Below are positions 16,495 to 24,326 of a stretch of DNA of 60,541 bases, piece after piece. The translations under genes were made by a program, and so were the position numbers. The notes under the pieces were generated by a model, which was given only the letters and a program-made list of their open reading frames with translations, did not search any database and had not been told where the DNA came from. Location: contig NZ_PYUD01000011.1 in the NCBI RefSeq assembly GCF_003028575.1, positions 1-60,541 of the forward strand, written 5' to 3'. Numbering within the stretch: position 1 is the first letter of the stretch; each line of letters opens with the position of its first letter. Source of the DNA: Halomonas urumqiensis. GTDB taxonomy: Bacteria > Pseudomonadota > Gammaproteobacteria > Pseudomonadales > Halomonadaceae.

Positions 16495-18132
16495 CTACAG
16501 TGACACGCCCCGCTTCCAGGGTATGAAGTCGTACTGGGCGAGCTCCACGGCGCGGGGCCGGTAACGACCGGACGCCGTCTCGATGCACAGTTCGAGCAGG
16601 CGGTCGGCCAACTCGCTGATCTCCACTTCGCCGCGAATGATCGGCCCGGCATCGAAGTCGATGACGTCGCTCATGCGCGTGGCAAGGGTACTGTTGCTGG
16701 CGATCTTGAGCACCGGGGTGACGGGATTGCCGGTAGGGGTGCCAAGCCCAGTGGTGAACATGATCAGGTTGGCACCGGAACCAGCGAGTGCTGTGGTCGA
16801 TTCCACGTCGTTGCCCGGGGTGCACAGCAGGCTAAGCCCCTGCAGGGTCTGCGGTTCGGTGTAGTCGAGCACATCAACCACCGGGCTGTCGCCGCCTTTC
16901 TTGGCCGCGCCGGCGGACTTCATGGCATCGGTGATCAGGCCGTCACGGATATTGCCGGGTGACGGATTCATGGAGAAGTCGGCGCCGACCGTGGCCGCAT
17001 GCCGCTGATAGGCCTCCATCAATTCACTGAAGCGCTCGGCTACCGCATCGTCGCTGCAGCGGGCGATCAGCTCGTGCTCGACGCCACACAACTCCGGAAA
17101 TTCACTCAGGATGCCGCTGCCGCCAAGGGCCACCAGGCGGTCGATCACCGCGCCGACCAGCGGGTTGGCGGAAAGCCCGGAAAAGCCGTCCGACCCGCCG
17201 CACTCCACGCCGATGCTGAGCTTCGACAGCGGGGCAGGCGTGCGTTCGACCCGATTGGCCGCGGCCAGACCGTCGAAGATGGTGGTCAAGGATTCGTGGA
17301 TCAGCGCCTGTTCGCTTTGACTGGCCTGCTGCTCGAGATAGTGCACCGGGCGAAGCCCCTTGGGGTCGCGGTCCTCTACCGCTGCCTTGATCATGTCGAT
17401 CTGTGCCTTCTGGCAGCCAAGGCTCAGCACCGTGGCGCCGGCCACGTTGGGGTGGCAGATATACCCGGCGAGCAACTGGCAAAGCGCCTGGGCGTCGCCA
17501 TCCGTGCCGCCACAGCCCAGGGTATGAGTCAGAAAGCGTACCCCGTCGACATTCGGAAACAGACGTTCGCGCGGAGGCGGTGAGGGTTCGCCCGCATCGC
17601 CGTGGAGCAGTTGCCGGGCCAGTTGCTTGTACTCGCGGAAAGGATCTTCGCCAAGGGCGTCGGCGATGCACTGGCGCAGTACCTCGATATTGCGGTTCTC
17701 GCAGAATACCAGTGGTACGACCAGCCAGATGTTGGCGGTGCCCACCTGACCGTCCGGACGCTGGTAGCCATCGAAGGTGGCGCCCTGAAACCGCGAGACA
17801 TCCGGCGCCTGCCAACTGCCGCGTTTGGCCTGAGGGGCAGTGCTGGCGGTGCTGTGTTCGACATTGTCGGTAGTGATGGCGGCCCCTTGGGCGATGGGGC
17901 GGGTAGCGCGTCCCACGGTAACCCCGTACATGATCACGGTATCGCCGGGTTCGAGGGCCTCAAGCGTGAACTTGTGCTTGTGACGAATCGCCTCCGTGAG
18001 CGTGATGTGCTGGCCGTTGTCGGTGACGTCGGTGCCGGCGGGCAGATCCTTCAGGGCGACGCGTACGTTGTCCGCGGCATGTACACGCAGGGTATCCAAC
18101 TGGCCACTATCACTGGCAATGGTCTGATTCAT
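16495..18132 (-). CDS. uxaA: UxaA-family altronate/galactarate dehydratase homologue
   Basis: Dehydratase of the altronate hydrolase/galactarate dehydratase family, giving 2-keto-3-deoxy acids with a metal cofactor. Starting at ATG 18132 (GGAG 8 bases before) it has 545 residues. The N-terminal SAF domain spans about residues 10-90 (DNVRVALKDLPAG, GDTVIMYGVTVG). The C-terminal catalytic part has HTLGCGGTDGDAQALCQLLAGYICHPNVAG, SLGCQKAQID, GVECGGSDGFSGLSANPLVG and SPGNIRDGLITDAMKSAG. Its start overlaps the stop of the zinc dehydrogenase gene (ATGA). No uxaB, uxaC or uxuA homologues are seen, so the true substrate may be another C6 aldonate such as L-galactonate or D-altronate. The family also contains D-galactarate dehydratases. 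Confidence 0.85.
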   Translation of the reverse strand: MNQTIASDSGQLDTLRVHAADNVRVALKDLPAGTDVTDNGQHITLTEAIRHKHKFTLEALEPGDTVIMYGVTVGRATRPIAQGAAITTDNVEHSTASTAPQAKRGSWQAPDVSRFQGATFDGYQRPDGQVGTANIWLVVPLVFCENRNIEVLRQCIADALGEDPFREYKQLARQLLHGDAGEPSPPPRERLFPNVDGVRFLTHTLGCGGTDGDAQALCQLLAGYICHPNVAGATVLSLGCQKAQIDMIKAAVEDRDPKGLRPVHYLEQQASQSEQALIHESLTTIFDGLAAANRVERTPAPLSKLSIGVECGGSDGFSGLSANPLVGAVIDRLVALGGSGILSEFPELCGVEHELIARCSDDAVAERFSELMEAYQRHAATVGADFSMNPSPGNIRDGLITDAMKSAGAAKKGGDSPVVDVLDYTEPQTLQGLSLLCTPGNDVESTTALAGSGANLIMFTTGLGTPTGNPVTPVLKIASNSTLATRMSDVIDFDAGPIIRGEVEISELADRLLELCIETASGRYRPRAVELAQYDFIPWKRGVSL

Positions 18133-19184
18133 GACGGGGCTCCAGTCGTCGATTGTCGGGGCGAGTCGTCGAGCTCGATCATCGCCTTGACCACCCCGGT
18201 GGCCGGCGTGCACCAGGCGGGCATCCGCTCGGGCACATCGGCCAGTTCGGCACGGTGGGTAATCATCGCATCGGCTTTCAGGCGACCGCTCTCCATGAGC
18301 CGGGTCACCTCGTCGAAGTCGACACGGGTGGCGTTACGGCTGGCCAGCAGGGTCAGTTCCTTGCCGTGGAAGACGGGGTCGCTGAAGGTGATGTCGGCCT
18401 TGACGATGCTCACCAGCACGTAGCGTCCGGCGTGGCCCGCCAGGTCGAACCCGGCCTGCATGGCCGCGGGGTTGCCGGTTGCATCGAACACCACATCGGC
18501 AAGCTCGTCATCGCTCAAGGTCTTGAGCGCGGCGTCGATGTCGTTCTCGCTGGGGTTCAAGGTCAGCTCGATGCCGAGCTTGTCGCGGCAGAAGGCCAGG
18601 CGTTCCGGGTTGGTGTCGATCACCACGACCCGCGCACCGCGTTCGCGGGCAAGCTGGGCGACCCCCATGCCGATGGGGCCGGCGCCACACACCACCGCGA
18701 GTTCGCCATGCGTAAGCTCGCTGCGGCGCACCGCATGGGCGCCAATGGCCATGCACTCGACCAGTGCCAGTTGATCGAGCTCGAGGGTGTCGGAGACCAC
18801 CAGATGATCGAGTGGCACCGCCAGGGTGTCGCACATGCCACCATCACGGTGGACCCCGATCACCTGCATCCGCTGGCAGCAGTTGGTGCGGCCATTGCGA
18901 CAGGCCCGGCACTGTCCGCAGTGCAGATAAGGGATCACGTAGGCGCGCTGACCGATCAACTCTGGATCGCCGGCTGTCCCCACCTCGACGATGTCGCCGG
19001 CCAGTTCATGACCGAGTACGCGAGGGTAGCTGAAGTAGGGTTGATTGCCGCCATAGGCGTGTATATCGGTGCCACACACTCCGATACGACGAATACGCAA
19101 CAGCGCTTCCCCCTCGCCGCAGCTTGGAGGGTCGCGCTGCTCCAGGGTCATGTGGCCCGGTTCGGCACATACGACGGTACGCAT
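18129..19184 (-). CDS. Zinc-dependent alcohol dehydrogenase (sorbitol/threonine dehydrogenase-like)
   Basis: Medium-chain dehydrogenase oxidising a secondary alcohol with NAD(P)+. The ATG at 19184 follows CCAGGAGACC and gives 351 residues. Catalytic zinc ligands are in GVCGTDIHAYGG and LGHELAGDIVE; the structural-zinc cysteines are in YLHCGQCRACRNGRTNCC. The NAD motif is VVCGAGPIGMGVAQLA. Relatives include L-galactonate, L-gulonate and L-idonate 5-dehydrogenases, which fits its coupling to the UxaA-type dehydratase. It may create the substrate of that enzyme by oxidising C5, but this is inference. It is the third gene of the leftward operon beginning at 20824. Confidence 0.85.
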   Translation of the reverse strand: MRTVVCAEPGHMTLEQRDPPSCGEGEALLRIRRIGVCGTDIHAYGGNQPYFSYPRVLGHELAGDIVEVGTAGDPELIGQRAYVIPYLHCGQCRACRNGRTNCCQRMQVIGVHRDGGMCDTLAVPLDHLVVSDTLELDQLALVECMAIGAHAVRRSELTHGELAVVCGAGPIGMGVAQLARERGARVVVIDTNPERLAFCRDKLGIELTLNPSENDIDAALKTLSDDELADVVFDATGNPAAMQAGFDLAGHAGRYVLVSIVKADITFSDPVFHGKELTLLASRNATRVDFDEVTRLMESGRLKADAMITHRAELADVPERMPAWCTPATGVVKAMIELDDSPRQSTTGAPS

Positions 19185-19198
19185 TTCGGTCTCCTGGC

Positions 19199-20050
19199 TC
19201 AGCCCTGCTGGTCGGCAACGACAGTCTGGTGCTGCTCGCCGAGCCCTTCGATGCCGAGACGCATGCGCTGACCCGGCTTGAGGTAGACCGGCGGTTGTTG
19301 ACCCATGCCGACACCGGGGGGAGTGCCGGTGGAGATCACGTCGCCCGGCTGCAGGCTCATGAAGCGGCTCAGATAGCTGATCAGAAACGGAATCTGATAG
19401 ACCATGGTGCGGGTGTTGCCATCCTGGTAACGCTTGCCATCCACCTCGAGCCACATGTCGAGCTGATGGGGGTCCGGCACCTCGTCGGGGGTGACAAGCC
19501 AGGGGCCCAGCGGGCCGAAGGTGTCGCAGCCCTTGCCCTTGTCCCAGGTGCCGCTGCGCTCGAGCTGGAACTCGCGTTCGGAGACGTCGTTGACGACGCA
19601 GAAACCGGCGACATGCTGCATGGCATCCGCTTCGTCGATGTAGCGTCCGGCCTTGCCGATCACTACGCCGAGTTCCACTTCCCAGTCAGTCTTCTCGGAA
19701 TCGCGGGGAATGATCACCTCGTCATCCGGGCCGCAGATGGCGCTGGTCCACTTGTTGAAGATCACTGGCTCCGGGGGAACCTGCGAACCGGTTTCGGCGG
19801 CATGGTCGGAGTAGTTGAGGCCAATGCAGATGAATTTGCCCACGCCGGAAACACAAGCGCCGATGCGCGTATCGGCGGGCACTTCGGGAAGGCTTGCCGC
19901 ATCCAGCTTGGCCAGGCTCTCGAGAGCATGGCGGTCGAGGTGTTCACCGGCCAGATCGGTGACATGGGCCGACAGGTCGCGGATCACCCCATTGTCATCC
20001 AGCAGGCCGGGTTTTTCCTGGCCGCTCGGGCCGAAGCGTAACAGTTTCAT
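19199..20050 (-). CDS. FAH-family 2,4-diketo-3-deoxy-L-sugar acid hydrolase (LRA6-like)
   Basis: A 283-residue hydrolase of the FAH superfamily, often annotated ureidoglycolate lyase. It closely fits enzymes that split 2,4-diketo-3-deoxy-L-rhamnonate or -fuconate to pyruvate and L-lactate. Visible motifs are GKFICIGLNYSDHAAETGSQVPPEP, the metal-binding KTDWEVELGVVIGK, VAGFCVVNDVSEREFQLE, WDKGKGCDTFGPLGPWLVT and the closing DVISTGTPPGVGMG. It lies 24 bases after the SDR that would make its substrate and 14 bases before the zinc dehydrogenase gene. The neighbouring SDR makes the diketo-acid hydrolase role much more likely than purine catabolism. Confidence 0.87.
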   Translation of the reverse strand: MKLLRFGPSGQEKPGLLDDNGVIRDLSAHVTDLAGEHLDRHALESLAKLDAASLPEVPADTRIGACVSGVGKFICIGLNYSDHAAETGSQVPPEPVIFNKWTSAICGPDDEVIIPRDSEKTDWEVELGVVIGKAGRYIDEADAMQHVAGFCVVNDVSEREFQLERSGTWDKGKGCDTFGPLGPWLVTPDEVPDPHQLDMWLEVDGKRYQDGNTRTMVYQIPFLISYLSRFMSLQPGDVISTGTPPGVGMGQQPPVYLKPGQRMRLGIEGLGEQHQTVVADQQG

Positions 20051-20074
20051 TGGTCGGTTCCTCCGTTTATGGAA

Positions 20075-20824
20075 TCAGGTGAGCCAGCCACCGTCGATGA
20101 TCTGGGCGGTACCCGTGGTATAGGCGGATTCATCGGCGGCCAGGTAGGTGGCCAGGGCGGCGATCTCTTCCGCGCTGCCCAGACGCCCCTGAGGCTGCCG
20201 TGCGATGAACTCGGCGTAGACTTCATCTTCCTTTCGGCCCTGGCGTTTTGCTTGCTCGGCAATGCGCTGGCGCAGCGAAGGCGAGTCAACCGTACCGGGG
20301 CAGATGGCATTGCAGCGAATTCCCTGGCCGATGTAGTCGGCGGCCACCGACTTGGTCAGGCCGAGCACCGCCGCCTTGGTGGTGCCGTAGGCGCAACGGT
20401 TGGGTACACCCTTGAGGCTCGAAGCGACCGAGGCCATGTTGATGATACTGCCACCGCCATTGTCGAGCATGGCCGGCAACATGGCGCGAATCATGCGCAT
20501 CATGGCCATCACGTTGAGCGAGAGCGATAGCTCCCAGTCGTCGTCCGTGCCATCCAGCAGCGAACCATTGGCTACGTAGCCGGCACAATTGAAGAGGATG
20601 TCGACGGTGCCTGTCTCGGCGGCCAAGGCCTCGATGGCGGCGGCATCCAGGACATCCAGTCGGCGGGTGGTGATCCCGGGGGTATCGGCCAGTTCGGCAA
20701 GGCTCTGGGCATTGATGTCGGTAGCGATCACCCGTGCGCCCTCGGCAGCGAAGCGCAGTGCGGTGGCTCGGCCAATCCCCTGGCCCGCGGCGGTGATCAA
20801 GGCCGTCTTGTCGTTGAGTCGCAT
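20075..20824 (-). CDS. SDR, 2-keto-3-deoxy-L-fuconate 4-dehydrogenase type
   Basis: NAD+-dependent short-chain dehydrogenase of 249 residues that should oxidise C4 of a 2-keto-3-deoxy-L-sugar acid. The sequence resembles human BDH2 and bacterial ketodeoxyfuconate dehydrogenases along its length: LITAAGQGIGRATALRFAAEGARVIATDIN, FNCAGYVANGSLLD, NMASVASSLKGVPNRCAYGTTKAAVLGLTKSVAADYIGQGIRCN and CPGTVDSPSLRQRI. The catalytic Ser-Tyr-Lys set is within VASSLKG and YGTTK. ATG 20824 is chosen because it matches the family N-terminus; the frame is open to 20905, but that would run over the operator site. The ribosome site is weak (GGAC). First gene of the operon SDR-hydrolase-zinc dehydrogenase-uxaA. 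Confidence 0.87.
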   Translation of the reverse strand: MRLNDKTALITAAGQGIGRATALRFAAEGARVIATDINAQSLAELADTPGITTRRLDVLDAAAIEALAAETGTVDILFNCAGYVANGSLLDGTDDDWELSLSLNVMAMMRMIRAMLPAMLDNGGGSIINMASVASSLKGVPNRCAYGTTKAAVLGLTKSVAADYIGQGIRCNAICPGTVDSPSLRQRIAEQAKRQGRKEDEVYAEFIARQPQGRLGSAEEIAALATYLAADESAYTTGTAQIIDGGWLT

Positions 20825-20840
20825 GGCGGTGTCCGGTGCT

Positions 20841-20876
20841 GTTGTTGTAGATCCGATAAGTTGTTGTAGATCCGAT
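20841..20876 (-). repeat. 17-base direct repeat in the SDR leader
   Basis: GTTGTTGTAGATCCGAT is present at 20841-20857 and again at 20860-20876, a 19-base period, in the untranslated leader between the operator at 20907-20922 and the SDR start at 20824. Duplication could have been caused by slippage, or it may be a repeated RNA- or protein-binding site. Confidence 0.85.
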
Positions 20877-20906
20877 GATGAGTCGCGATCCGCTTGAAAC
20901 GTCATA

Positions 20907-20922
20907 TGGTATGACAGGATGC
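20907..20922 (+). promoter_or_regulatory. NanR-like operator upstream of the SDR-hydrolase-uxaA operon
   Basis: TGGTATGACAGGATGC shares its first twelve bases, apart from one, with the site at 8013 (GTATGACAGG is identical) and lies 83 bases upstream of the SDR start. It lacks one T of the second GTAT repeat, so it may be a weaker site. Confidence 0.55.
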
Positions 20923-20998
20923 TAGGATGATGTTTGCCCGAGTATGGCCTAGTTACTCTCAGTTGCCAACATCCCGGGGTATCCCGTCAAACACGAAA

Positions 20999-21018
20999 GG
21001 GACGGTCGAAACCGTCCC
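20999..21018 (-). terminator. Intrinsic terminator of the leftward TRAP-pdxA-dehydratase operon
   Basis: GGGACGGT (20999-21006) pairs with ACCGTCCC (21011-21018) around a CGAA loop. Read on the minus strand it is followed by CTTTCGTGTTTG, a fair U-run. It lies 60 bases past the stop of the GguC-like gene and so separates the two leftward operons. Confidence 0.8.
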
Positions 21019-21077
21019 CCATGCTGATCGTTAGAAGTGATTCTCGGCTATCTTTTAGTGTCTTCTGGAGACGAGGG

Positions 21078-22064
21078 TCAGAGCGCTCGGATTTGTGGCT
21101 CATTGGCTTGCCTCTCTAAGGCTAGCGGATTGCGCAGCGGCCGCCCCAGTGTCGGAAGCTCGATCTCGAAGCGGTCGCCTTCACGTGTTTCGATGCCATC
21201 GGCAAAGCTCAGGGTGGCGGTGCCGAAGAAATGCACGTGCACGTCCCCCGGCCGGCGAAAACCGGCGTACTTGAAGTGGTGATGCTCAAGGTTAGCCAGA
21301 CTGTGGGCCATGTTGGCCTCGCCGGTCAGAAACGGCTTCTCCCACAGCGTTTCGCCATTGCGCACGATGCGACTGGTGCCCTCGAGGTGTTCGGGAAGCT
21401 CACCCACCAGAAGCTCGGGGCCGAAGCTGCAGGCACGCAACTTGGAATGGGCGAGCCATAGGTAGTTGAAGCGCTCGGTGACGTGGTCCGAGAATTCGTT
21501 GCCGATGGCGTGGCCGACCCGCCAGGGGGTGCCGTCGTCGGCGATCACGTACAGCCCGGCGAGCTCTGGCTCCTCGCCGGCATCCTGGGCGAAGGCGGGC
21601 ACCGGGATGTCAGCCTCGGGGGCCACCACGCAACTGCCATCGCCCTTGTAGAACCACTCCGGCTGGGCGCCGGGCTGTCCGGCGTCGGGCTTGCCGCCTT
21701 CGAGGCCTAGACGGAACATGCGCATCGAATCGGTCATCTCCTCTTCGCTGACCTGCGCCTTGGCATGCATCGCTGAACGCGTGTCGGCACTGCCCAGGTG
21801 AGTGAGGCCGGTACCGGTGACCAGGCAGTGGGCCGGGTCGGGATGGGTCAACGGTGGCAGGAGATGACGCTCGGCGATCAGCGTCGGGTAGTCGAGGCGC
21901 GTCTCGGTGAGCGAGGCCTCGACGATATCGGCCAATGGCCTGCCCGCCTCGATGGCGCGGCGCGCCAGGGTCCAGGTGTCACGGTCCAGCAGGTGGACCT
22001 GCTGGTCGCTTTCCACCAGGGCGGCACGCACCTGGCCTTGATGTTGGCATTGAATCAATCGCAT
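21078..22064 (-). CDS. GguC/AraD1-like FAH-family protein
   Basis: A 328-residue protein of the GguC (COG3802) branch of the FAH superfamily, often named AraD1 and found in pentose and sugar-acid clusters. Motifs include LVTGTGLTHLGSADTRSAMH, EWFYKGDGSCVVAPEADIPVPAFAQDAGEEPELAGLYVI, GNEFSDHVTERFNYLWLAHSKLRACSFGPELLVG and GDVHVHFFGTATLSF. The Glu pair (GEEPELAG) and Asp of EFSDH look like the FAH metal site. It follows the enolase-superfamily dehydratase by 9 bases and would act on its 2-keto-3-deoxy product, either dehydrating it or hydrolysing a diketo derivative. The biochemical role of this branch is not firmly established to my knowledge. Confidence 0.78.
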   Translation of the reverse strand: MRLIQCQHQGQVRAALVESDQQVHLLDRDTWTLARRAIEAGRPLADIVEASLTETRLDYPTLIAERHLLPPLTHPDPAHCLVTGTGLTHLGSADTRSAMHAKAQVSEEEMTDSMRMFRLGLEGGKPDAGQPGAQPEWFYKGDGSCVVAPEADIPVPAFAQDAGEEPELAGLYVIADDGTPWRVGHAIGNEFSDHVTERFNYLWLAHSKLRACSFGPELLVGELPEHLEGTSRIVRNGETLWEKPFLTGEANMAHSLANLEHHHFKYAGFRRPGDVHVHFFGTATLSFADGIETREGDRFEIELPTLGRPLRNPLALERQANEPQIRAL

Positions 22065-22073
22065 CGCCGGGCC

Positions 22074-23246
22074 TCACTCGATGATATGGAACTGGTCGAA
22101 GTAGCGCTCGTTGAGTGTGAGCCCGAGGCCGGGGGTGTCGTCGTCGAGGTCGAGGAAGCCATTGACCGGTTCCGGGTCGCCTTCGAAGAGGTAGTAGAAC
22201 AACTCGTTGCCGATCTCCACATCGTGAACCGGGAAGAACTCCGACATCGGCGAGGCCAGGGTCGACATGGTCAGGTGGTAGTTGTGCATCTGGCCGGCAT
22301 GGGGAATCACCGGCACGCTGAACGATTCGGCGATGGCGTTGATCTTGTGCGCGGCGGTGATGCCGCCGACCCGGTTGGTATCGTACTGAATCACCGAGAC
22401 GGCGCGCTTTTCGAGCAACTGGCGGAAGCCGTAGGAGGTGAACTCGTGCTCGCCGCCGGAGATCGGGATGCTGGTGAGCTGGTTAAGTTCGGCATAGCCG
22501 TCGATGTCATCGGCCAGTACCGGCTCCTCGAGCCAGCGCGGCTGGAAACGTTCGAGCCTCGGCAACATGCGCTTGGTGTATTCGAGGTTCCAGCCCATGT
22601 AGCACTCCAGCATCAGGTCGATGTCCTCGCCGATCACCTCGCGCACCGCCGCCACGCTGTTGAGGTTCTCGCGCATGCCGGTGGGGCCATCCTTGGGGCC
22701 ATAACCGAAGCGCATCTTCATCGCCTTGAAGCCCTGGTCGAGGTAGGACTGGGCTTCCTCCTGCATGCTCTTGAGATCGGTACGGTAGAGCTTCGAGGCG
22801 TAGCAGGGAATCTTCTCCTTGGTGCGACCGCCAAGCAGCTTGAAGACCGGTTTGCCGACCGCCTTGCCCATGACGTCCCAGATGGCGATATCGACGCCGG
22901 AGATCGCCGCCATGCCAATGCCCTTGCGGCCCCAGGCGTGGGTGGAGCGGTACATGCGCTGCCACAGGTACTCGTAGTCGAAGGGGTCCTGGCCGACCAC
23001 CAGGGGAGCGAGGTACTGATCGATGATCGCCTTGGCGATGCGCGGTGCCAGGGCCACGTTACCCAGGCCGACGATGCCGGTATCGGTCTCGACCTCGACG
23101 GTGGTCCAGCCGTGGAAGCGGAAGGTGCCCATGGAGTCGCTCTTGTCCCACAACTCGTCCATGGCGTTGGAGCAGAAGTGGGGCTGGGCGGGAACGGTAT
23201 GGCCTTTCCATTCGAAGACGCGGGTGCGTACGCGAGTGATCTTCAT
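22074..23246 (-). CDS. Enolase-superfamily acid sugar dehydratase (L-rhamnonate/L-lyxonate dehydratase-like)
   Basis: Mg2+-dependent dehydratase of the mandelate racemase/muconate lactonizing family, making a 2-keto-3-deoxy sugar acid. ATG 23246 follows AAGGAA and gives 390 residues. The barrel carries KMR at 177-179, metal-ligand positions Glu214 (LMLECYMGW), Glu240 (WLEEPV) and Glu266 (SGGEHEF), Asp289 (QYDTNRVGG) and a base His316 ([12 protein letters not shown]). The GEHE and [10 protein letters not shown] pattern is closest to rhamnonate-dehydratase-like enzymes. Glu instead of Asp at the first metal position is worth noting. It lies between pdxA and the GguC-like gene in the operon with its own TRAP transporter. 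The substrate could be L-rhamnonate, L-lyxonate, L-mannonate or a near relative. Confidence 0.85.
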   Translation of the reverse strand: MKITRVRTRVFEWKGHTVPAQPHFCSNAMDELWDKSDSMGTFRFHGWTTVEVETDTGIVGLGNVALAPRIAKAIIDQYLAPLVVGQDPFDYEYLWQRMYRSTHAWGRKGIGMAAISGVDIAIWDVMGKAVGKPVFKLLGGRTKEKIPCYASKLYRTDLKSMQEEAQSYLDQGFKAMKMRFGYGPKDGPTGMRENLNSVAAVREVIGEDIDLMLECYMGWNLEYTKRMLPRLERFQPRWLEEPVLADDIDGYAELNQLTSIPISGGEHEFTSYGFRQLLEKRAVSVIQYDTNRVGGITAAHKINAIAESFSVPVIPHAGQMHNYHLTMSTLASPMSEFFPVHDVEIGNELFYYLFEGDPEPVNGFLDLDDDTPGLGLTLNERYFDQFHIIE

Positions 23247-23281
23247 GTGTGGGGGTTCCTTGTGCAAGTGGTAGGTGGCGC

Positions 23282-24313
23282 TCAAGCGGTGGCACTTTCA
23301 TCGAGTCTTTGGCGGCGCAGATTGGCGCCCATGCGGCTGGCGATCGCGAAGGCGTTGCGGGTCGGGATGACATTGGCCTGGCCTTGGCCTGCGATATCGA
23401 AGGCGGTGCCGTGAGCTGGCGTGGTGATGGGAATCGGCAGGCCGCCCTGCACGGTGACGCCTTCCATGAATCCCATCAGCTTGATCGCGATCTGCCCCTG
23501 GTCGTGATACATGGTGACCACTGCATCGAATTCGCCGTCGCGGGCCTTGAGAAACAGCGTGTCGGCAGGGTAAGGGCCGCTGGCCGGATAGCCCTGCGCA
23601 CGACATTCCTCGACGGCCGGCGCGATCACGTCGATCTCTTCGCGTCCGCAGGTGCCACCCTCGCCGGCATGCGGGTTGAAGGCCGCCACGGCGACGCGCG
23701 GTGCCGGGTTGCCGGCCAGCGACAGAGAATCGCTGATCAGCCGCGTGGCGGCGACGATGCGCTCCTCGGTGATGTAACTCGCGGCATCCTTGAGCGGAAC
23801 ATGGGAGGAGATGCGCGCCGTCCAGAGGTTGCCGAGGGTGTTGAACTCGCAGAAGTAGTCCTCGACACCGAGATACTCGGCGAAGAAGTGCAGCTCATCC
23901 TCATGGGCGAGTCCGCCTTTCTTCATCGACAGCTTGTTGAGCGGGCCGAAGCAGATGGCGTCCACCGTGCCGGCCTGGGCAGCGTCCAGGCAGCGTGTCA
24001 AAAGCGCCAGCACCGAGGCGCCACCCGCTGTCGTCACTTCGCCATAGCCCACTTGACCCTCCGCGACGCTGTCCACGGGCAGGAACACCGGGCCCTGATG
24101 GTCGCGGGCGCTTGAGAAGTCGTCGACTTCCGGCAACTGGTGGCTGATGCCAGCCACTCGCTGGCCTTCCTGCCATAGCCAACGGTCGCCGAGCAGTACG
24201 GTGTGAGCGTCCTGGAACAGGTCCTGTTCGGCGAACAGCCGTGCGATCAGTTCCGGGCCGATGCCGGCGGGGTCGCCGAGGATCACGGCAATGACGGGGC
24301 GTGTATCGGTCAT
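23282..24313 (-). CDS. PdxA family dehydrogenase, second copy
   Basis: A 343-residue PdxA-like enzyme: [16 protein letters not shown] at the N-terminus, [23 protein letters not shown] and [15 protein letters not shown] hold the three metal-binding histidines. It differs considerably from the copy at 8853, for example ALHEAGHH is replaced by [21 protein letters not shown]. The normal partner, a DUF1537 kinase, is absent from this operon; the neighbours are an enolase-superfamily dehydratase and a TRAP transporter. It may use phosphorylated product from the kinase at 9851 or an unphosphorylated substrate. ATG 24313 follows CCGGAG; DctM ends 13 bases upstream. Confidence 0.87.
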   Translation of the reverse strand: MTDTRPVIAVILGDPAGIGPELIARLFAEQDLFQDAHTVLLGDRWLWQEGQRVAGISHQLPEVDDFSSARDHQGPVFLPVDSVAEGQVGYGEVTTAGGASVLALLTRCLDAAQAGTVDAICFGPLNKLSMKKGGLAHEDELHFFAEYLGVEDYFCEFNTLGNLWTARISSHVPLKDAASYITEERIVAATRLISDSLSLAGNPAPRVAVAAFNPHAGEGGTCGREEIDVIAPAVEECRAQGYPASGPYPADTLFLKARDGEFDAVVTMYHDQGQIAIKLMGFMEGVTVQGGLPIPITTPAHGTAFDIAGQGQANVIPTRNAFAIASRMGANLRRQRLDESATA

Positions 24314-24326
24314 GAGAATCTCCGGT

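Noticed and set aside
19199..20050. Ureidoglycolate lyase (purine catabolism) as a name for the FAH-family gene
   Set aside because: No allantoin or ureide genes are near, and the coupled SDR is of the ketodeoxyfuconate type that makes a diketo-acid substrate.
21798..23414. A 538-codon plus-strand open frame opposite the enolase-superfamily dehydratase
   Set aside because: Antisense shadow caused by high GC; the minus strand carries a complete enzyme with metal ligands and start signals.
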